Positions 1-8,128 are shown, counted from the first letter of the stretch. The stretch is 64,000 nt of DNA from Catenulispora sp. MAP5-51 (GCF_041261205.1 NZ_JBGCCH010000011.1:62001-126000), one strand, 5' to 3'. The notes: generated by a model not told the origin, from the sequence alone. Numbers and translations are program-made.

Positions 1-210
1 GGTACCGGCCACCATGAAGAACCCGCCGACCAGCCGGGGGAAGACGGCCGTCATGAACGGACCCAACCCGTCGGGCATGCTCGCCACGAGCTTGGTCTGG
101 CCGACGAGCTCCATCATCGTGTCGACGGCGCCCCCGACGTTGAACGCGAACACGGTGCCCAGCCCCAAGACCAGGACGCCCCACCCGATGAGGAAAACCA
201 GGCCCCCCAT
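1..210 (-). CDS. N-terminal part of a small membrane protein (cut by window edge)
   Basis: An open frame runs from an ATG at 210 to the left edge with no stop, giving 70 codons. The first 25 residues (MGGLVFLIGWGVLVLGLGTV and on) form one hydrophobic segment, and a second apolar stretch begins near residue 55, so at least one and probably two membrane spans are present. A GGGGGA ribosome-binding site lies just upstream of the ATG, which supports the start. I do not recognise a family from this fragment and no function is proposed. Confidence 0.55.
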   Translation of the reverse strand, partial: MGGLVFLIGWGVLVLGLGTVFAFNVGGAVDTMMELVGQTKLVASMPDGLGPFMTAVFPRLVGGFFMVAGT

Positions 211-286
211 GCTCCCCCGTCCCCTGCTACTGCAACTGCAACTGCCGTCGACTCGGCCCCAACCATCGTGCCACCGAAAACACAAC

Positions 287-314
287 GCCGCCCGACCGAA
301 TCCGGTCAGGCGGC
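287..314 (-). terminator. Hairpin terminator after the HNH-like gene
   Basis: Two 12-nt arms (287-298 and 303-314) pair with a single mismatch around the 4-nt loop AATC. On the minus strand the stem is followed by GTTGTGTTTT. It lies 30 nt past the stop of the HNH-like gene, consistent with intrinsic termination of that transcript. Confidence 0.6.
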
Positions 315-343
315 GCCGCTGTATCAGAGCTCTGATCAGCCGC

Positions 344-1150
344 CTACTTGGCCGCCGCCTTCTTCGCTGCCGTCTTCGCCGCCGGCTTCTTGGCGTCGTC
401 GTCATCGTCCTGCGCGTCCTCGCGGGCCTTGACGTCGTCGGCCGACAGGAACTCGGCCGCGGGTCCCGTGCCGGTCTTGTGGAAGCGCAGCGCTTCCCAC
501 AGCGGGCCGGGGATGACGTGTATGCCGTAGTGCGCGCGGTGGTGGTTGGCGCACAGGACTTCCAGGTTGCCGGGGGACTCGGCCCACTTCTGGAAGTCCT
601 CGTCGGTCTCGAAGTGCAGACCGAGGGCCTGCATGATCTTCTTCTCGTCGACCTGGTTGATCTGCGAGAACTCCACGTGGGTGTGGTGCAGTTCCGGCTC
701 GCCGTCGCACAGGTCGTCGTCGATGATGCACTTCCACATGCCCTGGCGCTTCAGGCGCGACTTGGCCTGCTCGAAGAGGTGGTAGTGCGGGTCGTCCTCG
801 CGGGGAGAGTGCTCGGGGACGTGCGTCAGGACGTGGACGGTGAGCAGCTGGTCGTGCTCGAGCGTCTTGCCGGTCGCCTTGGACACCGTCGGGTGCGTGG
901 GCGAGCCGGTGCGGTGGGGTTCTTCCTTGGCGGCGGCGCGTGGGGCAGGCACGGCCTTCTTCGCGGCCGGCTTGTCGTCGTCCTTGTCGTCGGCCTTCGC
1001 GGCCGCGGCAGTCTTCTTGGCCGCGGTGGCAGCCTTCTTCGCCGCCGGGTGCTCTGGCGCCTCGGCCTTCTTCTCGGCCTCGGCGCGACGATGCGCCTCC
1101 TCCGGTCCGATCTCCTCCTCGGAACCGAACAGCTTGTTCATCCAGCCCAT
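344..1150 (-). CDS. HNH endonuclease-like protein with Lys/Ala-rich tails
   Basis: The 268-residue protein has a compact core at about residues 100-230 flanked by low-complexity arms rich in AAKK. The core shows two cysteines (WKCIIDDDLCDGEPELHH), then an HH pair near residue 155 and NLEVLCANHHRAHYG near 195-210. This spacing of His, Asn, Cys and His-His fits an HNH/beta-beta-alpha-metal fold with a zinc knuckle. The basic Ala/Lys arms resemble those of actinobacterial histone-like proteins and would favour non-specific DNA binding. An earlier GTG at 1165 is possible, but the ATG at 1150 has GGGGAG 8 nt upstream and is preferred. Nuclease activity is inferred from the motif only; a structural zinc-binding role is the alternative. 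It is followed by a hairpin terminator and is not linked to restriction genes. Confidence 0.7.
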   Translation of the reverse strand: MGWMNKLFGSEEEIGPEEAHRRAEAEKKAEAPEHPAAKKAATAAKKTAAAAKADDKDDDKPAAKKAVPAPRAAAKEEPHRTGSPTHPTVSKATGKTLEHDQLLTVHVLTHVPEHSPREDDPHYHLFEQAKSRLKRQGMWKCIIDDDLCDGEPELHHTHVEFSQINQVDEKKIMQALGLHFETDEDFQKWAESPGNLEVLCANHHRAHYGIHVIPGPLWEALRFHKTGTGPAAEFLSADDVKAREDAQDDDDDAKKPAAKTAAKKAAAK

Positions 1151-1206
1151 CGGGCTTCTCCCCACCTTGCTCGCTCGTGCGACAACCGGCTTAGCCGGGG
1201 CCGACC

Positions 1207-2253
1207 CTATGCCCTCTCAGGGGATTGCATCAAGACGGAGGAAACCACGTCGGCGGCGGTGTCACAGTCCTGAGCCGACACGTCCAGATGAGTCACGATC
1301 CGCAGCAGTTTGGGCCCGAAGGCGGAGATGCGCACGCCCTTGGCGAAACATTCCTTTGCCACCGCCGGGGCGTCGGCGGCGTCGACGAGGACGATGTTGG
1401 TCTCGGGCTCGCGCACCGAGGCGCCGGCCGCGCGCAGCGCCGTCGCGATCCGTCGCGCGTTCTCGTGATCCTGCGACAGCCGGCCCAGGTTGTGCTCCAG
1501 GGCGTAGTGCGCGCCGGCGGCCAGGATGCCCACCTGGCGCATCGAGCCGCCGAGGCGGCGGCGCAGCGAGCGGGCCTCCTCGGAACGGCCGGCCGGCAGC
1601 AACAGCAGCGAGCCGGCCGGGGCGCCCAGTCCCTTGGACATGCAGACCGACATCGTGTGCGCGATCGCGCCGTACTCCTTCAACGGCACGCCGGTGGCCG
1701 CGTGGGCGTTCCAGATGCGCGCGCCGTCCAGGTGCAGGCCGATTCCGGAGGCGTCTGTCAGGGCCCTGATGCCCTGGAGGGTTTCGAGGGGATATACCGC
1801 GCCGCCGCCGCGATTGTGCGTGTTCTCCACCTCCACCGCGCGGGTACCAACGGTGTAGCGGTCGCCGACGCGGATCATCCCGGCGAGGGCGTCGGGGTCC
1901 AGCAGCCCGCGCGCCGAGGGCAGGGTGCGTGTCTGGATCCCGGCGTGCGCCGCCAGGCCGCCGTTCTCGTGGGCCACGATGTGCGCGTCGGCGTCGCAGA
2001 TCAGCTCCTCGCCGGGGCCGACCAGCAGGCGGATCCCGATGTGGTTGGCCATGATGCCGGTCGGGACGAACATCGCCTCCGGGAAGCCGAACAGGGCCGC
2101 GACGGCCTCCTCCAGCCCCCGGGCGCTGGGGTCCTCGCCGTACTGGTCGTCGCCGACCTCCGCGGCGGCCATCGCCTCGCGCATCGGCGCGGAGGGCCTG
2201 GTGACGGTGTCGCTGCGCAGGTCGATCGGGTACTGGGAATCAATGGTCGCCAT
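1207..2253 (-). CDS. ltaE: Low-specificity L-threonine aldolase
   Basis: A 348-residue PLP-dependent fold-type I enzyme of the beta-eliminating lyase / threonine aldolase family, which cleaves L-threonine or L-allo-threonine to glycine and acetaldehyde. Visible motifs are DLRSDTVTRP near the N-terminus, the cofactor-binding HLDGARIWNA (Asp176) and SVCMSKGLGAP, in which Lys207 should form the Schiff base. The length is normal for the family. The open frame extends upstream to 2457, but the first well-placed ATG giving the typical N-terminus is at 2253, and the upstream part overlaps the DAHP synthase terminator. It follows the DAHP synthase gene on the same strand, separated by a strong hairpin, so it is probably transcribed separately. 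Confidence 0.9.
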   Translation of the reverse strand: MATIDSQYPIDLRSDTVTRPSAPMREAMAAAEVGDDQYGEDPSARGLEEAVAALFGFPEAMFVPTGIMANHIGIRLLVGPGEELICDADAHIVAHENGGLAAHAGIQTRTLPSARGLLDPDALAGMIRVGDRYTVGTRAVEVENTHNRGGGAVYPLETLQGIRALTDASGIGLHLDGARIWNAHAATGVPLKEYGAIAHTMSVCMSKGLGAPAGSLLLLPAGRSEEARSLRRRLGGSMRQVGILAAGAHYALEHNLGRLSQDHENARRIATALRAAGASVREPETNIVLVDAADAPAVAKECFAKGVRISAFGPKLLRIVTHLDVSAQDCDTAADVVSSVLMQSPERA

Positions 2254-2265
2254 GGGGTGAAACGT

Positions 2266-2302
2266 ATCGCTCCCGGCCCGGCGGCGCCGGGTCGGGAGCG
2301 AT
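2266..2302 (-). terminator. Strong hairpin terminator after DAHP synthase
   Basis: Two 17-nt arms (2266-2282 and 2286-2302) pair with one mismatch around a 3-nt loop. On the minus strand the stem is followed by ACGTTTCACC. It lies between the DAHP synthase stop and the aldolase start and should end the DAHP synthase transcript. Confidence 0.7.
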
Positions 2303-2318
2303 GGGGGGACAGCGGGCT

Positions 2319-3683
2319 CTAGCGGCGGGCGCGCAGCATCTCCGCGACGAGGAAGGCCAGGTCCAGCGACTGGCTGCGGTTCAGCCGGGGGTCGCACAGC
2401 GTCTCGTAGCGGGTGTGCAGGTGGTCGAAGGCGATCTCCTCGCCGCCGCCGACACACTCGGTGACGTCCTCGCCGGTGAGCTCGACGTGGATGCCGCCGG
2501 GGTGCGAGCCGAGGCCGTGGTGCACCTCGAAGAAGCCCTTGACCTCGTCGAGCACGTCGTCGAAGCGGCGGGTCTTGTGGCCCGAGGGCGCCTCGAAGGT
2601 GTTGCCGTGCATCGGGTCGCAGATCCAGGCCACCTGGTGGCCCTCGCCGCGGACCTTCTCCACCAGCGCCGGCAGCTTCTCGCGCACCTGGCCCGCGCCC
2701 ATGCGCACGATGAAGGACAGCCGGCCGGGCTCGCGGTCGGGGTCGAGGCGGTCCAGGTAGGACAGCGCGTCGTCCGGGCTGGTCTTCGGGCCCAGCTTGA
2801 TCCCGATCGGGTTGCTGATCCGGCTGAAGTACTCCACGTGCGCGCCGTCCAGGTCCCGGGTGCGCTCGCCGATCCAGATGTAGTGGCCGCTGGTGGCGTA
2901 GGGGTTGCCGGTGCGCGAGTCGATGCGGGTCAGCGCCGACTCGTACGGGAGCACCAGGCCCTCGTGCGCGGCGTAGAACTCGACGGTGCGCAGCTCCTCA
3001 GGATCGGTGCCGCAGGCCCGCATGAACTGCAGGGCGCGGTCGATCTCCCCGGCCAGCACCTCGTAGCGCTCCCCGGAGGGCGAACCGGCCACGAAGTCCT
3101 GGTTCCAGGCGTGCACCTGGCGCATGTCGGCGTAGCCGCCGGTGGTGAACGCGCGCACCAGGTTCAGCGTGGAGACGCTGGCCTGGTACATGCGCAGCAG
3201 GCGCTTGGGATCCGGGATGCGGGACTCGGGGGTGAAGTCGAAACCGTTGACGGAGTCCCCGCGGTACGCCGGAAGGGTGACGCCGTCGCGGGTCTCCATC
3301 GAGCTGGAGCGGGGCTTGGAGTACTGCCCGGCGATGCGCCCGACCTTCACCACCGGCAGCGAGGCCGCGTAGGTGAGGACGACCGCCATCTGCAGCAGGG
3401 TCTTGAGCTTGGCGCGGATCGCGTCGGCGGTGACGCCGGCGAACGTCTCGGCGCAGTCGCCGCCGGTGAGCAGGAACGCCTCACCCCGGGCCACCGCGGC
3501 GATCCGGTCCTTGAGCTGATCCGCCTCCCCGGCAAAGACGAGCGGCGGATACGAGCGGAGCTCGGAGACGACGGCGCTCAGCTCGGCGGCGTCCGGCCAC
3601 TCCGGCTGCTGGCCCGCGGGGAGCGCGGACCACGTGTCCTCGATGGATCCGGTCCCGGCCGGATTCCTGACAACTTCGCTCAT
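2319..3683 (-). CDS. aroG: Class II 3-deoxy-7-phosphoheptulonate (DAHP) synthase
   Basis: The 454-residue protein is a plant/mycobacterial-type (class II) DAHP synthase. It condenses phosphoenolpyruvate with erythrose 4-phosphate in the first step of the shikimate pathway. Recognisable class II segments include PPLVFAGEADQLK, LTGGDCAETF (metal-binding Cys), AGQYSKPRSS, SGHYIWIGERTR, IGIKLGPKTSP, WICDPMHGNT and GGIHVELTGEDVTEC. Length and ends match the family. The ATG at 3683 has no convincing Shine-Dalgarno sequence, but TACGCT lies exactly 6 nt before it, which suggests a leaderless transcript. No tryptophan-rich leader peptide is visible upstream. A LexA-like palindrome sits 168 bp upstream. 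Actinobacteria use either aroG or aroH as the symbol. Confidence 0.95.
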   Translation of the reverse strand: MSEVVRNPAGTGSIEDTWSALPAGQQPEWPDAAELSAVVSELRSYPPLVFAGEADQLKDRIAAVARGEAFLLTGGDCAETFAGVTADAIRAKLKTLLQMAVVLTYAASLPVVKVGRIAGQYSKPRSSSMETRDGVTLPAYRGDSVNGFDFTPESRIPDPKRLLRMYQASVSTLNLVRAFTTGGYADMRQVHAWNQDFVAGSPSGERYEVLAGEIDRALQFMRACGTDPEELRTVEFYAAHEGLVLPYESALTRIDSRTGNPYATSGHYIWIGERTRDLDGAHVEYFSRISNPIGIKLGPKTSPDDALSYLDRLDPDREPGRLSFIVRMGAGQVREKLPALVEKVRGEGHQVAWICDPMHGNTFEAPSGHKTRRFDDVLDEVKGFFEVHHGLGSHPGGIHVELTGEDVTECVGGGEEIAFDHLHTRYETLCDPRLNRSQSLDLAFLVAEMLRARR

Positions 3684-3689
3684 TGAGCC

Positions 3690-3695
3690 AGCGTA
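3690..3695 (-). promoter_or_regulatory. Candidate -10 element for a leaderless DAHP synthase transcript
   Basis: TACGCT (read on the minus strand) matches the actinobacterial TANNNT -10 pattern and ends 6 nt before the ATG at 3683, so transcription would begin at or next to the start codon. No clear -35 hexamer is visible at 17-18 nt, which is common for such promoters. Confidence 0.4.
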
Positions 3696-3850
3696 CGCGA
3701 AGCTTCGCCGTGCCCCGCGGACACGTCCAGAGCGTGGGACCGCGAAGACCGAGCAGCAGGACCGCCGGGCGCTGACCGGCTGTGACGGATGGTGTCTGTG
3801 GGGTAGTCGGTTCTGTGGAGGTCCGGCGGGGATGCGGGCGCCATGGTTTT

Positions 3851-3864
3851 CGAACGCATGTTCG
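3851..3864. promoter_or_regulatory. LexA-type SOS box
   Basis: CGAACGCATGTTCG is a perfect match to the actinobacterial SOS box core CGAAC-N4-GTTCG. It lies in the 233-bp gap between the response-regulator gene and the DAHP synthase gene, about 168 bp upstream of the latter's ATG. No DNA-repair gene adjoins it. Binding is inferred from the sequence match alone. Confidence 0.45.
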
Positions 3865-3916
3865 CAGTCTAAGGCGGGGGTTGAGGGGCGCGCAGCTTAG
3901 GCCGTGCTCCCACTCG

Positions 3917-4591
3917 TCAGTCCAGCCACCCCGGCCGCGCCAGCCCCGACTCGTACGCCAGCACCACCAGTTGCGCCCGGTCGCGCGCGCCGAGCTTGAC
4001 CATACTGCGGCTGACGTGGGTCTTGGCGGTCAGAGGGCTCAGGACCAGGCGGTCGGCGATCTCCTCGTTGCTCAGGCCCGCCGCGACCAGGGCCAGGACC
4101 TCGCGTTCGCGGTCGGTCAGGGCCTTGATCTGCTCGGCGGCCGGGTTGGGGCCGGTGCGCTTGCTGCGGACCGCGAACTCCTCGATCAGGCGGCGGGTGA
4201 CGCTGGGGGCCAGCAGGGCCTCGCCGGCGGCGACCGCGCGCAGGCCGCGGAGCAGGTCGGCCGGTTCGGTGTCCTTCAGCAGGAAGCCGCTGGCGCCGGC
4301 GCGGATGGCCTCGAAGACGTACTCGTCCAGTTCGAAGGTGGTCAGGATGAGGATGCGGACGCCGGAGAGCTTCTCGTCGGCGGTGATCAGGCGGGTGGCC
4401 TCCAGGCCGTCGGTGCCGGGCATGCGGATGTCCATCAGGATCACGTCCGGGGCCAGCTCGGCGGCCATGCGGTGGGCCTCGGCGCCGTCGGTGGCCTCGC
4501 CGGCCACCTCGATGCCGTCCTGCACCTCCAGCAGTGCGCGGAAGCCCGCGCGCACCAAAGCCTGGTCGTCGGCGAGCAGGACCCTGATCAT
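3917..4591 (-). CDS. NarL/FixJ-family response regulator
   Basis: This 224-residue protein has a receiver domain (residues 1-120) with the acidic pair Asp8-Asp9, the phospho-acceptor Asp54 in ILMDIRMPG and the conserved Lys in LLKDTEP. A linker follows, then a LuxR-type helix-turn-helix (about 150-215, LTDREREVLALVAAGLSNEEIADRL). Its ATG overlaps the stop of the upstream histidine kinase gene by 4 nt, so the two are translationally coupled and form a two-component pair. The target genes are not evident. Confidence 0.93.
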   Translation of the reverse strand: MIRVLLADDQALVRAGFRALLEVQDGIEVAGEATDGAEAHRMAAELAPDVILMDIRMPGTDGLEATRLITADEKLSGVRILILTTFELDEYVFEAIRAGASGFLLKDTEPADLLRGLRAVAAGEALLAPSVTRRLIEEFAVRSKRTGPNPAAEQIKALTDREREVLALVAAGLSNEEIADRLVLSPLTAKTHVSRSMVKLGARDRAQLVVLAYESGLARPGWLD

Positions 4592-5865
4592 CGGTGCTCC
4601 TGGTCAGTGAGGGTGGTGGATGGTCCGGCGGCGGGCGCTTCAGTCGAATCGACCACCGCGGCATAGGGAATGTGCGCGTCGACGCGGAACCCGCCGCCGG
4701 GTTGGGGACCGGCGGTGAGCGTGCCGCCGAAGGCGCCGGCCCGCTCGCGCATGCCCGGCAGGCCGTTGCCGCCGGTCGCGGTCTCGCCGAGCGGACAGCC
4801 CCGGCCGTCGTCGGCGATGCGCAGGTGCAGGCCGTCGGCGGCCTCCACCAGGATGGTCGCGCGGCCGGCGCCGGCGTGCCGGACCACGTTCGTCAGCGAC
4901 TCCTGCACGATCCGGTACCCGGCCTGGCTGACCGCCAGCGGCACCCGCTCGGGGTCGCCGACCACGCTGAGCGCGACCTTGAGCCCGGCGGCCTCGGCCA
5001 GCTCCACCAGGTGCCCCAGCCGTCCCAGGTCGGGGGCCGGGTCCCGGGGCGCGGCCCGGTCGCCGCGCAGCACGGTCAGCACCGAGCGCACCTCGCCCAG
5101 CGCCGAGCGGCTGGCGTCCTTGATCGCCGACAGCGCGATCCGGGCCTGCTCGGGGCGGCGGTCCATGACCTCCAGCGCCACGTTGGCCTGCACCGCTATC
5201 AGCGAGATCGAGTGCGCCAGGACGTCGTGCAGCTCGCGGGCGATCTCCAGCCGCTCCTCGCTGGCCTGCCGCCGGGACTCCTGCTCCCGGGCCTTGGCCT
5301 CCTGCTCGCGGGCCCTTTGCGCCTCCAGCGCGCGCTGGCGCAGCACGCGGAACAGCTCGGCCAGCGTCAGCAGGGCCAGCAGCCAGCCGGCGGTGAACAG
5401 GATCTCGGCCGGGCTGCTGCGCAGCTGGCCCGGCGCGCTGTGGGTCGGGACGAAGATCATCCCGATCGCGAACAGCACCGACGCGGTCCACACCTCGCGC
5501 CGGTACCCGGTGCCGCCGATGACGATCACGGCGACCAGCGCGTTCAGGAAGATCGGGCCGTAGGCGTAGCCCATCAGGAGGTAGAGCAGGGTCGCGCCGA
5601 GACAGACGGCGAGCGCGGTGCGCGGAAAGCGCCGCCGGTGATGCAGCGCGACGGGACCGGCGACCACCAGGACCCAGGCGAACCAGTCCAGGGACCGGAT
5701 GTCGTACTGGCTGGTGGAACTGCTCGAGCTGTGCCAGTGGCCGTACGCGCCCCACGTCCCGAGCACGTCGAACACCAGAATGATCAACGGCAGCCCGACC
5801 GTCGACCGCTCCATCCACAGCCACGCCAGCCAGGGACGTGAGGGCGGCGGCGGCTGTTCGGTCAT
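4588..5865 (-). CDS. Membrane sensor histidine kinase (HisKA_3 family)
   Basis: The 425-residue kinase has four to five N-terminal membrane spans (about residues 22-175) and a charged coiled-coil linker rich in Arg/Glu (175-205). The dimerisation/phospho-acceptor box is ELHDVLAHSISLIAVQANVA, with His213 as the likely phosphorylated residue. A C-terminal HATPase domain ends with GNGLPGMRERA. The periplasmic parts are short, so it probably senses a membrane or intramembrane signal. It partners the response regulator encoded immediately downstream, with a 4-nt ATGA overlap. Confidence 0.93.
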   Translation of the reverse strand: MTEQPPPPSRPWLAWLWMERSTVGLPLIILVFDVLGTWGAYGHWHSSSSSTSQYDIRSLDWFAWVLVVAGPVALHHRRRFPRTALAVCLGATLLYLLMGYAYGPIFLNALVAVIVIGGTGYRREVWTASVLFAIGMIFVPTHSAPGQLRSSPAEILFTAGWLLALLTLAELFRVLRQRALEAQRAREQEAKAREQESRRQASEERLEIARELHDVLAHSISLIAVQANVALEVMDRRPEQARIALSAIKDASRSALGEVRSVLTVLRGDRAAPRDPAPDLGRLGHLVELAEAAGLKVALSVVGDPERVPLAVSQAGYRIVQESLTNVVRHAGAGRATILVEAADGLHLRIADDGRGCPLGETATGGNGLPGMRERAGAFGGTLTAGPQPGGGFRVDAHIPYAAVVDSTEAPAAGPSTTLTDQEHR

Positions 5866-5975
5866 GGTTGAACGCTAGATCAGATCGCGGATCGCGGGTA
5901 TCCGTCGTGCGGAGGCTGTGTCGCGCCGCCGCCTACTCCGGGGGGAGTATGCGCAGGTCCCGCCATGACCCTCCC

Positions 5976-7001
5976 TCAGGGCAGCCCGACCGCTGCGATG
6001 GCAGCCTCCGTCAGACTGCCCAGATACAAGGTCTCCCCACTCCGCCGCACAGCGGTGACCGCCTTGTAGCCGACACCCCACCCCCGCAGCTCCCGCACCT
6101 TCTCCCCCGTGCCGTCGACCGCGATCGCCCACGCCAGGTCCTTCTCCCCCGGCTGGAGCCGCTCGGGCGTGGACCACACCAGCGAGCGCAGGCGCGGGTG
6201 GCGGGGCAGGAGCCAGTCCAGGGCCGGGTCGCGCGGGGAGACCATGGCGATCCAGATCAGGCCGTCGGCGTCGCGGGTGAGGTTGTCGGGGAAGCCGGCC
6301 AGTGGGGCGCCGAAGGCAGAGGTGCGGCCGGCGTCGGGGCCCGCGAGCTCGACCCGGGTCAGGCAGTAGCCGCCGGTCTCGGCGACGACCGCGGCCGCGC
6401 CGTCCTCGATCAGCACGATGCCGTTGGCGAACGCGAAGCCGTCGGCGACCAGGTCCACGGCGCCGTCGCGGTAGCGGAACAGGCGGCCGGTCGTGGAGTG
6501 CTCGAACAGGTCGCCCCGGTACTCGTCGATATTGAAGTGCCGCGAGGACTGGGTGAAGTAGATGCTCCCATCGGCGGCGACGGCCGCGTTGCTGCAGAAG
6601 ATCAGCGGCTCTCCCTCGACCTTCGCGACGAGCACCTCGACCGTCCCGTCGGACAGGCGTACCTTCAGCAGTCCCCGGTACGCGTCGCACACGATCAGCG
6701 CGTCCTCGCCGAGCAGCTCCAGCCCGAGCGGGCGCCCGCCGGTGGTGGTGACGGCACCGACCCCGCCGTCCGGGGAGACGCGCAGGATGCGGCCGTCGGC
6801 CAGGCCGGTGAACAGCTCGCCGGAGGCGGCGACCGCGATGTGCTCCGGTCCGGCGCCCGGCAAGGGGATCCGCTTCAGCGGCGGCAGCGTCGCCACGTCG
6901 CCACGGCGGCGCACCGGCTGCGGGTTCGGCGGCGGGGTCCACCGCACCGCGGCCATCCGCGTCCGATGAGAGCCCTGAGAGCCCTGAGTGCGCTGAGCCA
7001 T
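5976..7001 (-). CDS. SMP-30/gluconolactonase-like beta-propeller protein
   Basis: The 341-residue protein has the repeated blades of an SMP-30/strictosidine-synthase-like six-bladed propeller: GPEHIAVAASGELFTGLADGRILRV, EDALIVCDAYRGLLKV, GSIYFTQSS and FANGIVLIEDG. The segment GFPDNLTRDADGLIWIAMVSPRD is typical of this family in both bacteria and animals. Members bind a divalent metal in the central channel and often hydrolyse lactones or esters; the substrate here is unknown. No signal peptide is seen, so it is probably cytoplasmic. It follows the phosphofructokinase gene on the same strand, 75 nt away, with a hairpin between them that includes its own ribosome-binding site. Confidence 0.8.
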   Translation of the reverse strand: MAQRTQGSQGSHRTRMAAVRWTPPPNPQPVRRRGDVATLPPLKRIPLPGAGPEHIAVAASGELFTGLADGRILRVSPDGGVGAVTTTGGRPLGLELLGEDALIVCDAYRGLLKVRLSDGTVEVLVAKVEGEPLIFCSNAAVAADGSIYFTQSSRHFNIDEYRGDLFEHSTTGRLFRYRDGAVDLVADGFAFANGIVLIEDGAAAVVAETGGYCLTRVELAGPDAGRTSAFGAPLAGFPDNLTRDADGLIWIAMVSPRDPALDWLLPRHPRLRSLVWSTPERLQPGEKDLAWAIAVDGTGEKVRELRGWGVGYKAVTAVRRSGETLYLGSLTEAAIAAVGLP

Positions 7002-7004
7002 GAA

Positions 7005-7053
7005 CGCCCCCTCCCGCCGGTCCGAAAATGAGGACGCTAGCGGGGAGGGGGCG
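7005..7053 (-). promoter_or_regulatory. Stem-loop between pfkA and the SMP-30-like gene, covering the SD sequence
   Basis: The arms 7005-7017 and 7040-7053 pair over 13 bp with one bulge around a 22-nt loop. On the minus strand the second arm carries GGGAGGGGG, which is the Shine-Dalgarno sequence for the ATG at 7001. The structure could act as a weak terminator for pfkA or could limit translation of the downstream gene. Confidence 0.4.
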
Positions 7054-7076
7054 AAAGCGCTAGATGCCGGGGCTGC

Positions 7077-8111
7077 CTAGCCGAAGAAGACCTTCGCCTC
7101 GTCGTACAGGGACATCGGCACCGTCTTCAGCGTCGCCGTCGCGTCCTTCAGCGGCACCCGGATGATGTCCGTGCCGCGCAGCGCGACCATCTTGCCGTAG
7201 TCGCCGTCGTGGACCGCGTCGATGGCGTGCAGGCCGAAGCGGGTGGCCAGCCAGCGGTCGAAGGGCGAGGGGGTGCCGCCGCGCTGGGTGTGGCCCAGGA
7301 CGGTGGTGCGGGCCTCCTTCTTCGTGCGGCGCTCGATCTCGGCCGCCAGACGCTCGCCGATGCCGCCGAGGCGGACGTGGCCGAAGGCGTCCAACTCGCC
7401 GGAGGCCAGCTCCATCTGGCCGTCCTTGGGGGTCGCGCCCTCGGCGACCACCACGATCGGGGCATAGCCGCGGGCGAAGCGGGACTCGATCCAGCCGCAG
7501 ACCTCGTCGATGTCGAAGGTGACCTCCGGGATCAGGATCACGTTGGCGCCGCCGGCCATGCCGGAGTGCAGGGCGATCCAGCCGGCGTGGCGGCCCATCA
7601 CCTCCACGATCAGCGCCCGGGAGTGGGACTCGGCGGTGGTGTGCAGACGGTCGATGGCCTCGGTCGCGACATGGACCGCCGTGTCGAAGCCGAAGGTGTA
7701 GTCGGTGGCGTTCAGGTCGTTGTCGATGGTCTTCGGGACGCCCACCACGTGGATGCCGTGGTCGTCGCCGAGCACGGTGGCCACACCCAGGGTGTCCTCG
7801 CCCCCGATCGCGATCAGGGCGTCCACGCCCTCGGCCGCCAAGTTCTCCTTGATCCGCTCGACACCGCCGTCCACCTTCAACGGGTTGGTCCGCGAGGATC
7901 CGAGGATGGTGCCGCCGCGGGGCAGGATGCCGCGTACCGCCTCGACGTCCAACGGCTTGGTCATCCGTTCCAGGGGGCCCTTCCAGCCGTCCCGGAAGCC
8001 CACGAACTCGAAGCCGTAATACTGCACGCCCTTGCGGACCGCGGCGCGGATCACCGCGTTCAGGCCCGGGCAGTCGCCGCCGCCGGTCAGCACTCCGATG
8101 CGCATGGCCAC
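7077..8111 (-). CDS. pfkA: 6-phosphofructokinase, group with PPi-type active-site signature
   Basis: The 344-residue enzyme phosphorylates fructose 6-phosphate at C1 in glycolysis. Motifs: GVLTGGGDCPGLN (nucleotide/PPi-binding loop), GGEDT at 103-107, PKTIDND at 126-132 with the catalytic Asp130, MGRHAGW at 172-178 and LGHTQRGGTPSPFDR. ATP-dependent enzymes carry Gly at the fourth position of GGDGT/GGEGT and Gly before TIDND. Here those sites are Asp106 and Lys127, as in the PPi-dependent enzyme of Amycolatopsis methanolica. The donor may therefore be pyrophosphate; this is inferred from two residues. Of the Streptomyces paralogues I recall, it is most like the GGEDT type. A CRP-like palindrome lies just upstream. 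Confidence 0.93.
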   Translation of the reverse strand: MAMRIGVLTGGGDCPGLNAVIRAAVRKGVQYYGFEFVGFRDGWKGPLERMTKPLDVEAVRGILPRGGTILGSSRTNPLKVDGGVERIKENLAAEGVDALIAIGGEDTLGVATVLGDDHGIHVVGVPKTIDNDLNATDYTFGFDTAVHVATEAIDRLHTTAESHSRALIVEVMGRHAGWIALHSGMAGGANVILIPEVTFDIDEVCGWIESRFARGYAPIVVVAEGATPKDGQMELASGELDAFGHVRLGGIGERLAAEIERRTKKEARTTVLGHTQRGGTPSPFDRWLATRFGLHAIDAVHDGDYGKMVALRGTDIIRVPLKDATATLKTVPMSLYDEAKVFFG

Positions 8112-8128
8112 ACTCCAATGTTCACGAT

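Noticed and set aside
14-1273. Long plus-strand frame of 419 codons
   Set aside because: It is antisense to the HNH-like gene, rich in Arg/Leu/Gly, and has no motif.
3680-3859. 59-codon minus-strand frame ending over the DAHP synthase ATG
   Set aside because: No ribosome-binding site and no tryptophan-rich attenuator sequence; kept only as a possibility in the SOS-box finding.
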